A stretch of 64,000 nt of DNA, from contig NZ_FMAR01000002.1 of the NCBI RefSeq assembly GCF_900094705.1, positions 62,001 through 126,000 on the forward strand, in the 5' to 3' direction. A model generated the notes under the pieces. The model was given only the letters and a program-made list of their open reading frames with translations, was not told the DNA's origin and did no database searches. The position numbers and the translations under genes are program-made. Shown piece after piece: positions 19,440-28,588 of the stretch. Source of the DNA: Chitinophaga costaii (lineage in GTDB: Bacteria; Bacteroidota; Bacteroidia; Chitinophagales; Chitinophagaceae). Positions within the stretch are counted from its first letter, which is position 1. Every line of letters starts with the position of its first letter.

Positions 19440-19601
19440 CTACTCCTGCTCTTTTTCCTGCTTAGCTTCATACACGGTTACGGTGTCCGTAAGCTCCTTC
19501 AGCTCCTGTTCTTCCGGCGATCCTGGCTCCAGCAACATGGTCAGTAAATAATAAATCCTGTCCATGGCGGCCCTGTATTGTTCCTTGGTTTCTACTTTCA
19601 T
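19440..19601 (-). CDS. 53-residue protein resembling the N-terminal arm of HigA-type antitoxins
   Basis: Starting at the ATG at 19601 the protein reads as helical and acidic: KVETKEQYRAAMDRI, then PGSPEEQELKELTD and VYEAKQEKEQE. This pattern (TEEEYE.AL.RI ... PGTPEGDEL..L...V..YE) is the dimerisation arm seen before the HTH in HigA-like antitoxins, but the reading frame stops before any DNA-binding domain. No toxin gene is adjacent. It could be a free-standing regulator, a remnant, or an unrelated small protein. It follows msrB on the same strand after a likely terminator. Confidence 0.55.
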   Translation of the reverse strand: MKVETKEQYRAAMDRIYYLLTMLLEPGSPEEQELKELTDTVTVYEAKQEKEQE

Positions 19602-19656
19602 GACCTTAATTTGGGCGCAAAATAAATTACTTTCTGGAAGGGTTAAAAATAAAACT

Positions 19657-19682
19657 GGCTGCCCGTCTTCCGACCGGCAGCC
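19657..19682 (-). terminator. Probable terminator after msrB
   Basis: GGCTGCC / GGCAGCC stem with a 12-base loop; on the minus strand the tail is AGTTTTATTTTT. It lies 34 bases past the msrB stop. Confidence 0.65.
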
Positions 19683-19716
19683 ACCCATGTTCCCGTAATC
19701 TTATTTTAAAGGCAGA

Positions 19717-20187
19717 TTAAAGTGCTGATTTTTCGTTATGCTGTTTTTCCGCTTCCTGCGCCTGTTCAAAGTCCATCACCACTGAATTTATACAATAACG
19801 CAGTCCGGTGGGCGGAGGCCCATCATTGAAGACATGCCCCAGGTGCGACTTACAGCGGCCACAAATTACTTCTGTGCGTTCCATACCATGACTATTGTCC
19901 GGCGCATAAATAACACTGGTTTTAGAAACTGGTTGATAAAAGCTGGGCCAGCCGCAGCCACTCTCAAATTTAGTGTCGGAGATGAACAAAGGATTGCCAC
20001 ATACAGCACAGTAATACGTGCCTTTTTCATTACTGTTCCAGAACTTTCCCGTGAATGCCCATTCGGTACCTTTTTCCCGGGCTATTTCATACACATCTGT
20101 TGGCAAAATTTTTTTCCACTCTTCGTTGGTTAGGTCTATTTTGCTGGTATCCGTTCTTGAATACACAGCATACTTGTCTTCTCCCAT
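19717..20187 (-). CDS. msrB: Peptide-methionine (R)-S-oxide reductase
   Basis: A 156-residue cytosolic MsrB, which reduces methionine-R-sulfoxide in proteins. Two zinc-binding CxxC pairs (CAVC and CGRC), the GCGWPSFYQP segment, the HLGHVFNDGPPPTG loop and the catalytic Cys in LRYCINS are all present. No signal peptide is seen. The start is the ATG at 20187. It is transcribed divergently from mutL. Confidence 0.96.
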   Translation of the reverse strand: MGEDKYAVYSRTDTSKIDLTNEEWKKILPTDVYEIAREKGTEWAFTGKFWNSNEKGTYYCAVCGNPLFISDTKFESGCGWPSFYQPVSKTSVIYAPDNSHGMERTEVICGRCKSHLGHVFNDGPPPTGLRYCINSVVMDFEQAQEAEKQHNEKSAL

Positions 20188-20529
20188 TGTGTGTTTTTAT
20201 TAATCGCTGCGCGAAGAGGAATAAATTGTTAACAGTACTAACTAAGTAATAACTGCATTATTCTTCCACTCACATTGCTCAAGTTGCATAGATAAAGTAT
20301 CCCTTAAAATACTTGTTCTAAGGTACGAATCCCATCCGGTAATAGTTTTGTACAAAATCGATATAGTTGACGCATTAACAAATATTAACAAATATTAGAC
20401 ATTGGAAACGGGGAATTCCATACCCACTACAACTGTTTTTGATAGTATTTTCCGTTACCTTTGAAAGTTACCAGCCGGCAGCAGCTTTTTGTTCTTTTTC
20501 CCCGGTTGGCTCAAATTTAATTAGACCTT
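20188..20529. other. 342-base intergenic region between divergent msrB and mutL
   Basis: No gene or RNA is recognised. It is AT-rich and holds a direct duplication (TTAACAAATATTAACAAATATT, about 20377-20398) and a TACCTTTG box before mutL. Overlapping minus-strand and plus-strand frames at its left edge are shadows of msrB. Confidence 0.5.
20456..20463 (+). promoter_or_regulatory. -7 box (TACCTTTG) upstream of mutL
   Basis: TACCTTTG fits TAnnTTTG. A TTTTTG at 20436-20441 is the nearest -33-like sequence but the 14-base spacer is short. Confidence 0.4.
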
Positions 20530-22380
20530 GTGACAGACATTATTCATTTACTACCTGACAATATTGCGAACCAGATTGCAGCGGGCGAAGTAATTCAGCG
20601 GCCGGCAGCCGCCGTGAAGGAATTACTGGAGAATGCCGTAGACGCGGGTGCTACCGAAATTCAATTGATCTTGAAAGATGCCGGCAAAGAACTAGTGCAG
20701 GTGATAGACAACGGCAGTGGCATGAGTGAAACCGATGCACGCCTTTGTTTTGAACGCCACGCCACTTCCAAGATCCAGCATATAGACGACTTGTTCCGCA
20801 TCTGCACCATGGGCTTCCGGGGCGAGGCCCTTGCCTCTATTGCGGCCGTAGCCCAGGTGGAACTAAAAACCCGCAGGGCCGAAGATCATGTAGGCACCTA
20901 CATTGAAATCGAAAACAGCACCGTACGCAAACAGGAGCCCGTGCAGTGGCTACAGGGTACCAGCATCGCTATGAAGAACCTGTTCTTTAACGTGCCGGCC
21001 CGCCGTAATTTTCTGAAAAGTAATGCTGCGGAAATGCGCCACGTGGTGGATGAATTTATCCGGGTGGCCATGGCATTCCCCCAGTTGCAGTTTACCCTTA
21101 CGCACAACGGCACACAGCTTTTTTACTTGGAAAAAGGTTCATTGAAACAACGCATTGTAAACATCCTGGGACAGCACTATAATTCCAAACTGGTAGCGGT
21201 AAAAGAAATGACCGACTACATGAACGTGTACGGCTTTGTAGGCAAGCCCGATGCAGCCAAGAAAACCCGTGGAGACCAGTTTTTTTTTGTTAACAACCGC
21301 TTCATCCGCAGCCCCTACCTGAACCATGCCGTGATGAGCGCCTACGCCGAAATGCTGCCCGGCGACAGCTTTCCCCTGTATGTACTGTTCATTGAACTAA
21401 GCCCGGAACATGTAGACATTAACGTACATCCTACCAAACAGGAAATAAAGTTTGATGACGAAAAGGTATTGTATGCCTTTATACAGGCCACCATCAAACA
21501 TTCGCTGGCACAGTTCAATATAACGCCCACCCTAGATTTTGACCTGGATCCCAGCATTCAACAGCTTACTTCAGTAAGCCAGCCATTTACAAAACAACAG
21601 CAGGAAGACTCCACCGGTGGCTCGTTGTATAAAACATTTACCCAGGCACACCAGGCACATCGCATTGATCAAAACGATAGCAACCTGCGGCACTGGAAAG
21701 ACCTTTACGAACCAAGCGCACCCAGGCCAGCCGGCGGTGAATTTGTCAGCCCGCCACCTGCCTACATCCCTAGTGGCGCTTCCGTGATAGACGCCCACTG
21801 GCAAGACCAGCAAAAGGCCCCCATGCAGGTACACCAGCAATACATCCTGTCGCACATTAAGTCGGGTTTTTTCTTGATAGACCAGCACGCGGCACACGAG
21901 CGCATTTTGTATGAACGCTACCAGCGTGCGCTGCACGAAAAACCTATGGCCACACAGCAGTCATTATTTCCTCAAACACTATCCCTGGCACCAGCAGATG
22001 CGGCCTTGGTAAGCGCCATGCTGCCAGACCTGCAAACCCTGGGCTACGACCTGGAGCCTTTCGGACAAAATACTTTTGTGGTGCGGGGTACTCCGGCAGA
22101 CATACAGTTTGGGAACGAGCAGGCTAGTATAGAAGGGCTGCTGGAACAGTTTAAACACAGTGCAGACCTGAAGTTAGACCGACGCGAACAACTGGTTCGC
22201 TCTATGGCGCGCAATAATGCTATTCCCATTGGGAAAGGGTTAAGTGTGCGGGAAATGCAGAACCTAATCGATGAATTGTTTGCCTGCGCTACGCCCAATG
22301 TGTCGCCCAGCGGGCGGGCCACGTTTGTGTCTTTTAAGCTGAATGAACTGGATAAAATGTTTGAGAAGGGAGCGCAGTAG
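20530..22380 (+). CDS. mutL: DNA mismatch repair protein MutL
   Basis: A 616-residue MutL. The GHKL ATPase begins at residue 7 (LLPDNIANQIAAGEV), with ELLENAVDAGAT, DNGSGM and GFRGEALASI. The C-terminal domain carries DQHAAHERILYE, matching the DQHAx2Ex4E metal site of endonuclease-competent MutL. This predicts nicking activity, in contrast to methyl-directed enterobacterial MutL. The start is a GTG at 20530; no ATG fits the family N-terminus better. It converges with the kinase gene downstream with 21 bases between. Confidence 0.97.
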   Translation: MTDIIHLLPDNIANQIAAGEVIQRPAAAVKELLENAVDAGATEIQLILKDAGKELVQVIDNGSGMSETDARLCFERHATSKIQHIDDLFRICTMGFRGEALASIAAVAQVELKTRRAEDHVGTYIEIENSTVRKQEPVQWLQGTSIAMKNLFFNVPARRNFLKSNAAEMRHVVDEFIRVAMAFPQLQFTLTHNGTQLFYLEKGSLKQRIVNILGQHYNSKLVAVKEMTDYMNVYGFVGKPDAAKKTRGDQFFFVNNRFIRSPYLNHAVMSAYAEMLPGDSFPLYVLFIELSPEHVDINVHPTKQEIKFDDEKVLYAFIQATIKHSLAQFNITPTLDFDLDPSIQQLTSVSQPFTKQQQEDSTGGSLYKTFTQAHQAHRIDQNDSNLRHWKDLYEPSAPRPAGGEFVSPPPAYIPSGASVIDAHWQDQQKAPMQVHQQYILSHIKSGFFLIDQHAAHERILYERYQRALHEKPMATQQSLFPQTLSLAPADAALVSAMLPDLQTLGYDLEPFGQNTFVVRGTPADIQFGNEQASIEGLLEQFKHSADLKLDRREQLVRSMARNNAIPIGKGLSVREMQNLIDELFACATPNVSPSGRATFVSFKLNELDKMFEKGAQ

Positions 22381-22401
22381 CTCGCTGATTGCAGTAATTA
22401 T

Positions 22402-23877
22402 CTATATGGCATGCAGCGCTTCAAACACACTTTTTAAACGGCCGTACAACTGCCGGTACAGGGCAAAATATTTCCCGTAAACGACCGCCTGTGCTGCATC
22501 GGGGGCAAATACCTGGTCGGCATCTATAGTGGCATTATGTGGCCGCGCCTGTCCCAGGGCTTCCATGGCCAGCCGGATGGCACCCAGTGTTGAAGCGTCG
22601 CTTTGCTGCTGCAGGTGCATGGGCAGTTGAAAAATATTTGCCAGCAATTGTATCCATCCCGGGCTGGCCGTAAAGCCACCACTTACCGATATTTTTTTTA
22701 TGGGTCCCACCGTATCCTGCAAGGCCAATGCTACTTCCAGCAAGTCATAGGCCATGCCTTCCATCAGCGCCCGCAGGAAGTGCAGCGGCGTGTGTCCGGG
22801 CTGTACGCCCACAAATGCTCCCCGGGCCAGGCTATCCCACATGGGTGCGCGCTCTCCCAGCAGAAAGGGCAAACACAATAACTGATCAGCTCCCGGCGGC
22901 AGGGCCAGGGCCTGTTCCAGCGCCTGCGCAAAGGGCAGGGCTGGCAGGAACTGTTTGGCATACCATTGCAAAATAACGCCCCCGTTGTTAATGGCTCCGC
23001 CACTGATATACTGCTCTTGCAGGATGTAGGTGAATAGTCTTTCCTCCGCATCTACCTGGGGCCGGGTAGTAGCCATACGCACCGCGCCGCTGGTACCAAT
23101 GGTAAGCGTGGCATGGCCTTCATCCATAGCATCGCTGCCCAACTGGGCCAGGCAGCCATCGCTACCGCCGGGCACAATGGGTGTGTTTTCGGGCAGGCCC
23201 GTACGCAGGGCTGCCGCTGGCGTAAGGCCCCGCAGTATATCCGTGCTGCGCACTACCTCTGCCAGCCTTTCTGGACCAATGCCGGCCACCGCCAGGGCTT
23301 CCTTACTCCAGGAATGGGTGTGGATGTTAAACATGCCAGTGGCAGAAGCCGTAGCATCGTCTATATAAAATTTACCCAACAGGCGATACAGTACATATTC
23401 TTTAATGCCTACAAAAAGAGCGGTTTTCGCAAAAAGCGCTGGTTCCGTATCCTTCCACCAGGCAATTTTGCAAAGGGGTGACATGGGATGAATGGGCGTA
23501 CCGGTTTTTGCATAGATGCGCCGGCCGGCTTCGGTATTTTTCAGGCGCTCCGCCACTGGCAGGCTGCGGTTGTCTGCCCAGATCAGCAAAGGAGAAAGGG
23601 GCTGTCCGGCAGCGTCCACTGCCATTATGCTATGCATGGCGTTACTAAAGGAAATGGCGGCTGGCGGCCCCTGTTGCCGTACGATGGAGGTCAGGCATTG
23701 TAGTACCGCCTCCGCAATCTGGTCTGGTTGCTGCTCACTTTGGTCAGGGGAGGGGTGCTCAATGGTGTAATGTACCTGTTCTACCTGCAATACACTACCA
23801 TGGCCATCTACAGCCAATCCCTTGGTGCTGCTGGTTCCCATGTCTATCCCTAAATAATACGTCCCTTCGGTTTTCAT
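22402..23877 (-). CDS. FGGY-family carbohydrate kinase, gluconokinase-like
   Basis: A 491-residue sugar kinase. The N-terminal ATP-phosphate loop GIDMGTSSTKGLAVD (residues 9-23), the sugar-site WADNRS motif and the second-half GGSDGCLAQLGS, TIGTSGAVR and VSGGFTASPGWIQLLA (FGGY signature region) are visible. The overall pattern is closest to gluconokinase/xylulokinase-type members. Substrate is inferred only weakly, supported by the divergent neighbour set of GMC oxidoreductase and gluconate-dehydrogenase-like subunit, which would generate oxidised sugars. Confidence 0.85.
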   Translation of the reverse strand: MKTEGTYYLGIDMGTSSTKGLAVDGHGSVLQVEQVHYTIEHPSPDQSEQQPDQIAEAVLQCLTSIVRQQGPPAAISFSNAMHSIMAVDAAGQPLSPLLIWADNRSLPVAERLKNTEAGRRIYAKTGTPIHPMSPLCKIAWWKDTEPALFAKTALFVGIKEYVLYRLLGKFYIDDATASATGMFNIHTHSWSKEALAVAGIGPERLAEVVRSTDILRGLTPAAALRTGLPENTPIVPGGSDGCLAQLGSDAMDEGHATLTIGTSGAVRMATTRPQVDAEERLFTYILQEQYISGGAINNGGVILQWYAKQFLPALPFAQALEQALALPPGADQLLCLPFLLGERAPMWDSLARGAFVGVQPGHTPLHFLRALMEGMAYDLLEVALALQDTVGPIKKISVSGGFTASPGWIQLLANIFQLPMHLQQQSDASTLGAIRLAMEALGQARPHNATIDADQVFAPDAAQAVVYGKYFALYRQLYGRLKSVFEALHAI

Positions 23878-24085
23878 ATCGTGTAATATTGAACAAAATA
23901 AAAAAGACCTTTCATTTTCCCTTATTCTTTTATAGATTTATTGCGCCCATACCATGGGTTATACGGAAACCAAAATAGCTGACTTTCATGCTCGTACTGC
24001 TTATGAACATTGAAGCCACGTTGTAATTGAATTAAACAGGCAATCGCCACAGCAACCAACGCTGTGAATTGTAAACTACCACGCA

Positions 24086-25822
24086 ATGGCTTTTGAAATT
24101 AAAAAGAAGGGGAAGCGCTACGATGTTTGTATTGTAGGCTCTGGGGCCGGTGGCGGCATGGCCGCCAAAATGCTGGCCGAAGCCGGGCTGAGTGTAGCCC
24201 TGCTCGAAGCAGGCCCCAATTATGATCCCGCTAATCCAGACCAGGCCACCCAATTAAAATGGCCCTGGGACTCTCCCCGCCGCGGGGCCAGCACCTCCCG
24301 CCCATTTGGAGATTTTGATGCAGCTTATGGCGGCTGGGAACTGGAAGGAGAACCTTACACCCAAAAAAATGGTACACAGTTCGACTGGTTCCGCTCCCGC
24401 ATGCTGGGAGGCCGTACCAACCACTGGGGCCGTATTTCCCTGCGTTTCAGCGAACGTGATTTTAAACACCGCGACGTGGATGGCCTGGGAGAAAACTGGC
24501 CCATCGGATATGCCGACATTAAACCCTACTACGACCGCCTCGACAAAATGGTGGGTGTGTTTGGTACTAAAGAAGGCATGATCAACGAACCAGATGGCTA
24601 CTTTCTGCCACCGCCCAAGCCCCGCCTGCACGAAATGTTGATAACCAAAGCCGGCCGTCGCATAGGCCTGCCCGTTATTCCCTCCCGACTTTCTATCCAA
24701 ACACGTACCGTGAATAAAGACCGGGGCGCCTGCTTCTACTGCCACCAGTGCGGCCGGGGTTGCACCATCTACGCAGACTTTTCCTCTTCCTCGGTGCTGG
24801 TACACCCCGCCCTGAAAACCGGGCGGGTAGACCTTTTCGTGAATGCCATGGCCCGCGAGGTAAAGCTTGACGATAAAGGCAAAGCCACCGCTGTATTGTA
24901 TGTAGATAAGACAGATCTACAGGAATATGAAGTAAACGCACATACCATTATCCTGGCCGCCAGCACCTGTGAAACAGCCCGCCTGCTCCTCAATTCCAAG
25001 AGCACCCGCTTTCCTAATGGGCTGGCCAACTCCAGCGGGCTGGTAGGTAAATACCTCCACGACTCTACCGGCGCTTCCCGCGGCGCGTTCATCCCTGCAC
25101 TGATGGACCGTAAGCGATATAATGAAGACGGAACCGGCGGCATGCATGTATACGTACCCTGGTGGGCAGATAATAAAAAGCTGGATTTTGCCCGTGGTTA
25201 CCACATAGAAATGGGTGGCGGCATGGGCATGCCTACCTATGGCTTTGGCATGGGCATGCATCATATAAACGGTTTGCCCGACAAAAACGGCCAATCTAAA
25301 CCCGCAGGTGGATACGGCGCTGGACTAAAAGAAGATATCCGCCGCCACTACGGTGCCACTATCGGCATGGCAGGCCGTGGAGAGGCGATTGCCCGCATAG
25401 ATAACTATTGCGAGATAGACCCTAATGTGGTAGATAAATACGGTATTCCCGTTCTGCGCTTCAACTATAAATGGAGCGATCACGAGATCAAACAGGCCAA
25501 ACACATGCACGAAACCTTTGAATCGCTGATCCATGAAATGGGCGGCATTCCCATGGGTACTAAACCCGGGGCCGACAGTATGTACGGACTGGAAAATCCT
25601 GGCCGCATCATCCATGAAGTAGGTACCACCCGCATGGGAAACGATCCCAAAACATCGGTAGTCAACAAGTACAACCAGGCCCACGATGTGAACAACCTAT
25701 TCGTGATGGACGGCGGTGCTTTCGTGTCGCAGGCAGATAAAAATCCTACCTGGACTATCATGGCCCTGGCCATCCGTGCTTCAGAATACCTGTACGGTGA
25801 ATTAAAAAAACAGAATCTGTAA
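24086..25822 (+). CDS. GMC family oxidoreductase (gluconate/sugar dehydrogenase large subunit type)
   Basis: A 578-residue FAD enzyme. The FAD fold appears as CIVGSGAGGGMAAKMLAEAG (residues 15-34), followed by MLGGRTNHWG (about 110-119), and the C-terminal GGAFVSQADKNPTWTIMALA segment of GMC enzymes. A cluster of cysteines (CFYCHQCGRGC, about 218-228) is unusual for fungal-type GMC but is seen in the gluconate-2-dehydrogenase/3-keto-sugar-forming subfamily. It pairs with the next gene, 26 bases downstream, as large and small subunits. No signal peptide is obvious; export may depend on the Tat-type partner. Confidence 0.88.
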   Translation: MAFEIKKKGKRYDVCIVGSGAGGGMAAKMLAEAGLSVALLEAGPNYDPANPDQATQLKWPWDSPRRGASTSRPFGDFDAAYGGWELEGEPYTQKNGTQFDWFRSRMLGGRTNHWGRISLRFSERDFKHRDVDGLGENWPIGYADIKPYYDRLDKMVGVFGTKEGMINEPDGYFLPPPKPRLHEMLITKAGRRIGLPVIPSRLSIQTRTVNKDRGACFYCHQCGRGCTIYADFSSSSVLVHPALKTGRVDLFVNAMAREVKLDDKGKATAVLYVDKTDLQEYEVNAHTIILAASTCETARLLLNSKSTRFPNGLANSSGLVGKYLHDSTGASRGAFIPALMDRKRYNEDGTGGMHVYVPWWADNKKLDFARGYHIEMGGGMGMPTYGFGMGMHHINGLPDKNGQSKPAGGYGAGLKEDIRRHYGATIGMAGRGEAIARIDNYCEIDPNVVDKYGIPVLRFNYKWSDHEIKQAKHMHETFESLIHEMGGIPMGTKPGADSMYGLENPGRIIHEVGTTRMGNDPKTSVVNKYNQAHDVNNLFVMDGGAFVSQADKNPTWTIMALAIRASEYLYGELKKQNL

Positions 25823-25848
25823 AACACGTCTTTAACCATCATCACTAT

Positions 25849-26547
25849 ATGGACAGAAGAAAATCGATTAAAGCCCTTTTGGTAGGCGGCGCAGCGGTAG
25901 GCACCCTTATGGCCGCCTGCGAAAACCCAAAAAAAACGGATAAAAAAACAGCCGGTGCCGACACAGGCGATAAGCCCACCGTATACGGCCGAACTGCTGC
26001 CGAAGCCGACCGCGATGCAAAGCTCAAGGGCGAAAAATTTTTTACTGATGCTGAAATGGCCACCATTACCGTGCTGGCCGATATAATTATTCCCAAAGAC
26101 GAACACTCTGGCTCCGCCTCAGATGCCAAGGTGCCGGCGTTCATCGAGTTTATGGCGAAAGACCAACCATCCCACCAAATCCCTTTGCGGGGCGGCCTAC
26201 GCTGGCTGGACGTACAGATGGCCAGCCGTTTTGGGAAGTCGTTTGTGGAATGCACACAAGAGCAGCAGATTGCTATGGTTGAACTTATTGCCTGGCCCGA
26301 AAAAGCAGCCCCGGAACTAAGCCAGGGCGTAAGCTTTTTTAACCACTTGCGCGACCTTACGGCCACCGGTTTTTACACCACCCGCATAGGCATAAACGAC
26401 CTGGGTTACATGGGCAATACACCCAATGAATGGGACGGCCCCCCGGCAGACGTACTGGCCCAGTATGGACTTGCCTATGATGAAAAATACCTGCCCCTCT
26501 ACCTGAAAATGGAGGACCGTGGTAAGATCATGACCTGGGAAGACTAA
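25849..26547 (+). CDS. Gluconate 2-dehydrogenase subunit 3 family lipoprotein
   Basis: A 232-residue partner subunit. It begins MDRRKSIKALLVGGAAVG with a twin-arginine and a lipobox LMAAC (Cys near residue 24), suggesting Tat export and lipidation, possibly carrying the cofactor-loaded GMC subunit with it. The mature part has the subunit-3 pattern DAEMATITVLADIIIPKDEHSG near residue 65 and DLGYMGNTPNEWDGPP close to the C-terminus. Role: small subunit of a membrane-linked sugar or polyol dehydrogenase. It lies between the GMC gene and the Gfo/Idh/MocA gene in one operon. Confidence 0.88.
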   Translation: MDRRKSIKALLVGGAAVGTLMAACENPKKTDKKTAGADTGDKPTVYGRTAAEADRDAKLKGEKFFTDAEMATITVLADIIIPKDEHSGSASDAKVPAFIEFMAKDQPSHQIPLRGGLRWLDVQMASRFGKSFVECTQEQQIAMVELIAWPEKAAPELSQGVSFFNHLRDLTATGFYTTRIGINDLGYMGNTPNEWDGPPADVLAQYGLAYDEKYLPLYLKMEDRGKIMTWED

Positions 26548-26618
26548 GCGCCTGGCCAGTTTCCGGCCTTGGCACACCACATTGCTATCTCCATTTATCC
26601 ATGTTTTAAATAAAAATC

Positions 26619-28073
26619 ATGCAAGAGGATCACAAACAACCCGGCGCTAATTCCCGCCGCGATTTCCTGAAAAACAGCGCCTTAGCGGCGGCTGGCTTTA
26701 TGATTGTGCCGCGCCACGTGCTGGGCGGTAAAGGTTTTATTGCTCCCAGCGACCGTCTCCAGATAGCCGGCATTGGCGTAGGCGGTAAAGGCCAAAGCGA
26801 TATTGCTGAATTTTCTAACAAGGGCCTGGCACCGGTAGACATTGCCTTCCTCTGTGATGTGGACGACCGCCGTTCCGCCACCACCCGTGCCAATTTTCCC
26901 AAAGCCAAGTATTACAAAGACTTCCGGGAAATGCTGGAAAAGGAGCATAAACATATCGATGCCGTTTCTGTATCCACACCCGATCATCAGCACGCTGTAG
27001 CCGCTATGGCCGCCATGCAACTGGGCAAACACGTGTACGTGCAAAAACCCCTTACCCACGATATTTATGAAGCCCGCGCCCTAACTGCCGCCGCTAAGAA
27101 ATATAAAGTTGTAACCCAAATGGGCAACCAGGGTTCTTCTGGCGATGGTGTACGCCAGCTCATGGAATGGTACAACGCCGGCCTGGTAGGCGATGTACAT
27201 ACGGTGTACTGCTGGACAGACCGCCCCGTATGGCCCCAGGGCATTCCATGGAGCGCTAACAAGGCTGAAGTGCCAAAAGAACTGAATTGGGACCTCTGGC
27301 TGGGTACTGCACCTTACAAAGATTTCGTGGATAAATTAGTGCCTTTTAACTGGCGTGGCTGGTGGGACTACGGCACTGGCGCACTGGGCGATATGGGCTG
27401 CCACATCATTGAGCCGCCTTTCCGCGTATTGGGCCTGGAATATCCTTCTGAAGTAGAATGCAGCGTAGGAAGTGTGTATGTAGACGAATTTAAACGTGGC
27501 TACTTCCCCGACAGTTGCCCCCCGTCTTCCCACGTAACCCTGCGATTTAAAAAGCCAGATGGCAAAACCGTTACCCTCCACTGGATGGATGGTGGCATTC
27601 AGCCAGAACGCCCCGAAGAACTTGGTCCGAACGAAACTATGGGTGATGGTGGTAACGGCGCCCTGTTCATCGGCACCAAAGGCAAGATGATGTGTGGAAC
27701 TTACGGCATTAACCCCCAGTTGCTGCCTACCAGCAAAACCGCTACCGCAGGCGTTGCGCAAACCATTGCCCGTGTGCCGGAAGGCCACTACCAGCAGTGG
27801 GTAAATGGCGCCATTGCCGGCTACGGCAAAAAACAACTGAGTTCTCCCTTCGAAATTGCCGGCCCGCTCACCGAAACATTGCTGATGGCCAACCTGGCTA
27901 TCCGCAGTTTTGACATTCGGGTATCAAAACCAGAAAACCCAGCCCAGTTCAGCTATCCCGGCCGTTACATTAAGTTGCTATGGGACCAACAGGCTATGAA
28001 GGTGACCAATTTTGACGCGGCTAACCAGTTCGTAAAACGCCAATACCGTGAGGGCTGGAGCTTAGGCGTATAA
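26619..28073 (+). CDS. Tat-exported Gfo/Idh/MocA family oxidoreductase
   Basis: A 484-residue NAD(P)-dependent type oxidoreductase with a Tat signal (NSRRDFLKNSALAAAGF, residues 11-27). The Rossmann part has GIGVGGKGQSD (about residues 52-62), and the EKP-like motif is present as VQKPLTHDIYEA. The second domain (WDLWLGTAPYK, GWWDYGTGALGDMGCHI) is typical of the many exported sugar-modifying enzymes of Bacteroidota. Together with the GMC pair it probably works on oxidised sugars in the periplasm. Exact substrate unknown. Confidence 0.88.
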   Translation: MQEDHKQPGANSRRDFLKNSALAAAGFMIVPRHVLGGKGFIAPSDRLQIAGIGVGGKGQSDIAEFSNKGLAPVDIAFLCDVDDRRSATTRANFPKAKYYKDFREMLEKEHKHIDAVSVSTPDHQHAVAAMAAMQLGKHVYVQKPLTHDIYEARALTAAAKKYKVVTQMGNQGSSGDGVRQLMEWYNAGLVGDVHTVYCWTDRPVWPQGIPWSANKAEVPKELNWDLWLGTAPYKDFVDKLVPFNWRGWWDYGTGALGDMGCHIIEPPFRVLGLEYPSEVECSVGSVYVDEFKRGYFPDSCPPSSHVTLRFKKPDGKTVTLHWMDGGIQPERPEELGPNETMGDGGNGALFIGTKGKMMCGTYGINPQLLPTSKTATAGVAQTIARVPEGHYQQWVNGAIAGYGKKQLSSPFEIAGPLTETLLMANLAIRSFDIRVSKPENPAQFSYPGRYIKLLWDQQAMKVTNFDAANQFVKRQYREGWSLGV

Positions 28074-28588
28074 TGCTCTTTTATAGATAACCGGGCGTGG
28101 CCGGATGGGTTGGAAAACAGCCTATCTGGCCATTGCTTATATTAGCACTACCATGCCCATAAAAAAAACCGCCGGCCAGAAGACCAGCAGCTTTAATACA
28201 CACATTTATAAAAAAAACACTATCCGCATGTGAATAGCATCTTCGTTAATATCCCGTATACAAATGGAAATACCGGCGATTGTGCCGGCAAAAGCGTAAA
28301 CGTGGAATTTTCGAAAATGGGTAAACGATACTATAAGCTATAAAAAAACAGGTTTCCCTTTGCGTATCCCTGTTAAGTTAATATTTTCCCCGTTAAATAA
28401 TTTCTAAAAATAAGCGTACCCCATACTCTTATTTACAATAGAATGCCTTCTTTTCCCTTAAAAACACATTTGGGCTACTAACTTTCATTACGTTTAAAAT
28501 TTTATGTCCCTCCTTTGGACCTATCCCTTACAGGTTGCGTATTTGTTTACCCGGCACTTTCCCACGCATGCATCCCGCACAAGTTTAT
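28074..28588. other. 515-base intergenic region, nothing recognised
   Basis: AT-rich DNA between convergent genes. It holds a weak GCCGGC-type hairpin near 28275-28291 and only very short reading frames (for example a 26-codon frame at about 28152). No terminator with a convincing T tail, no RNA gene and no gene remnant could be identified. Confidence 0.5.
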
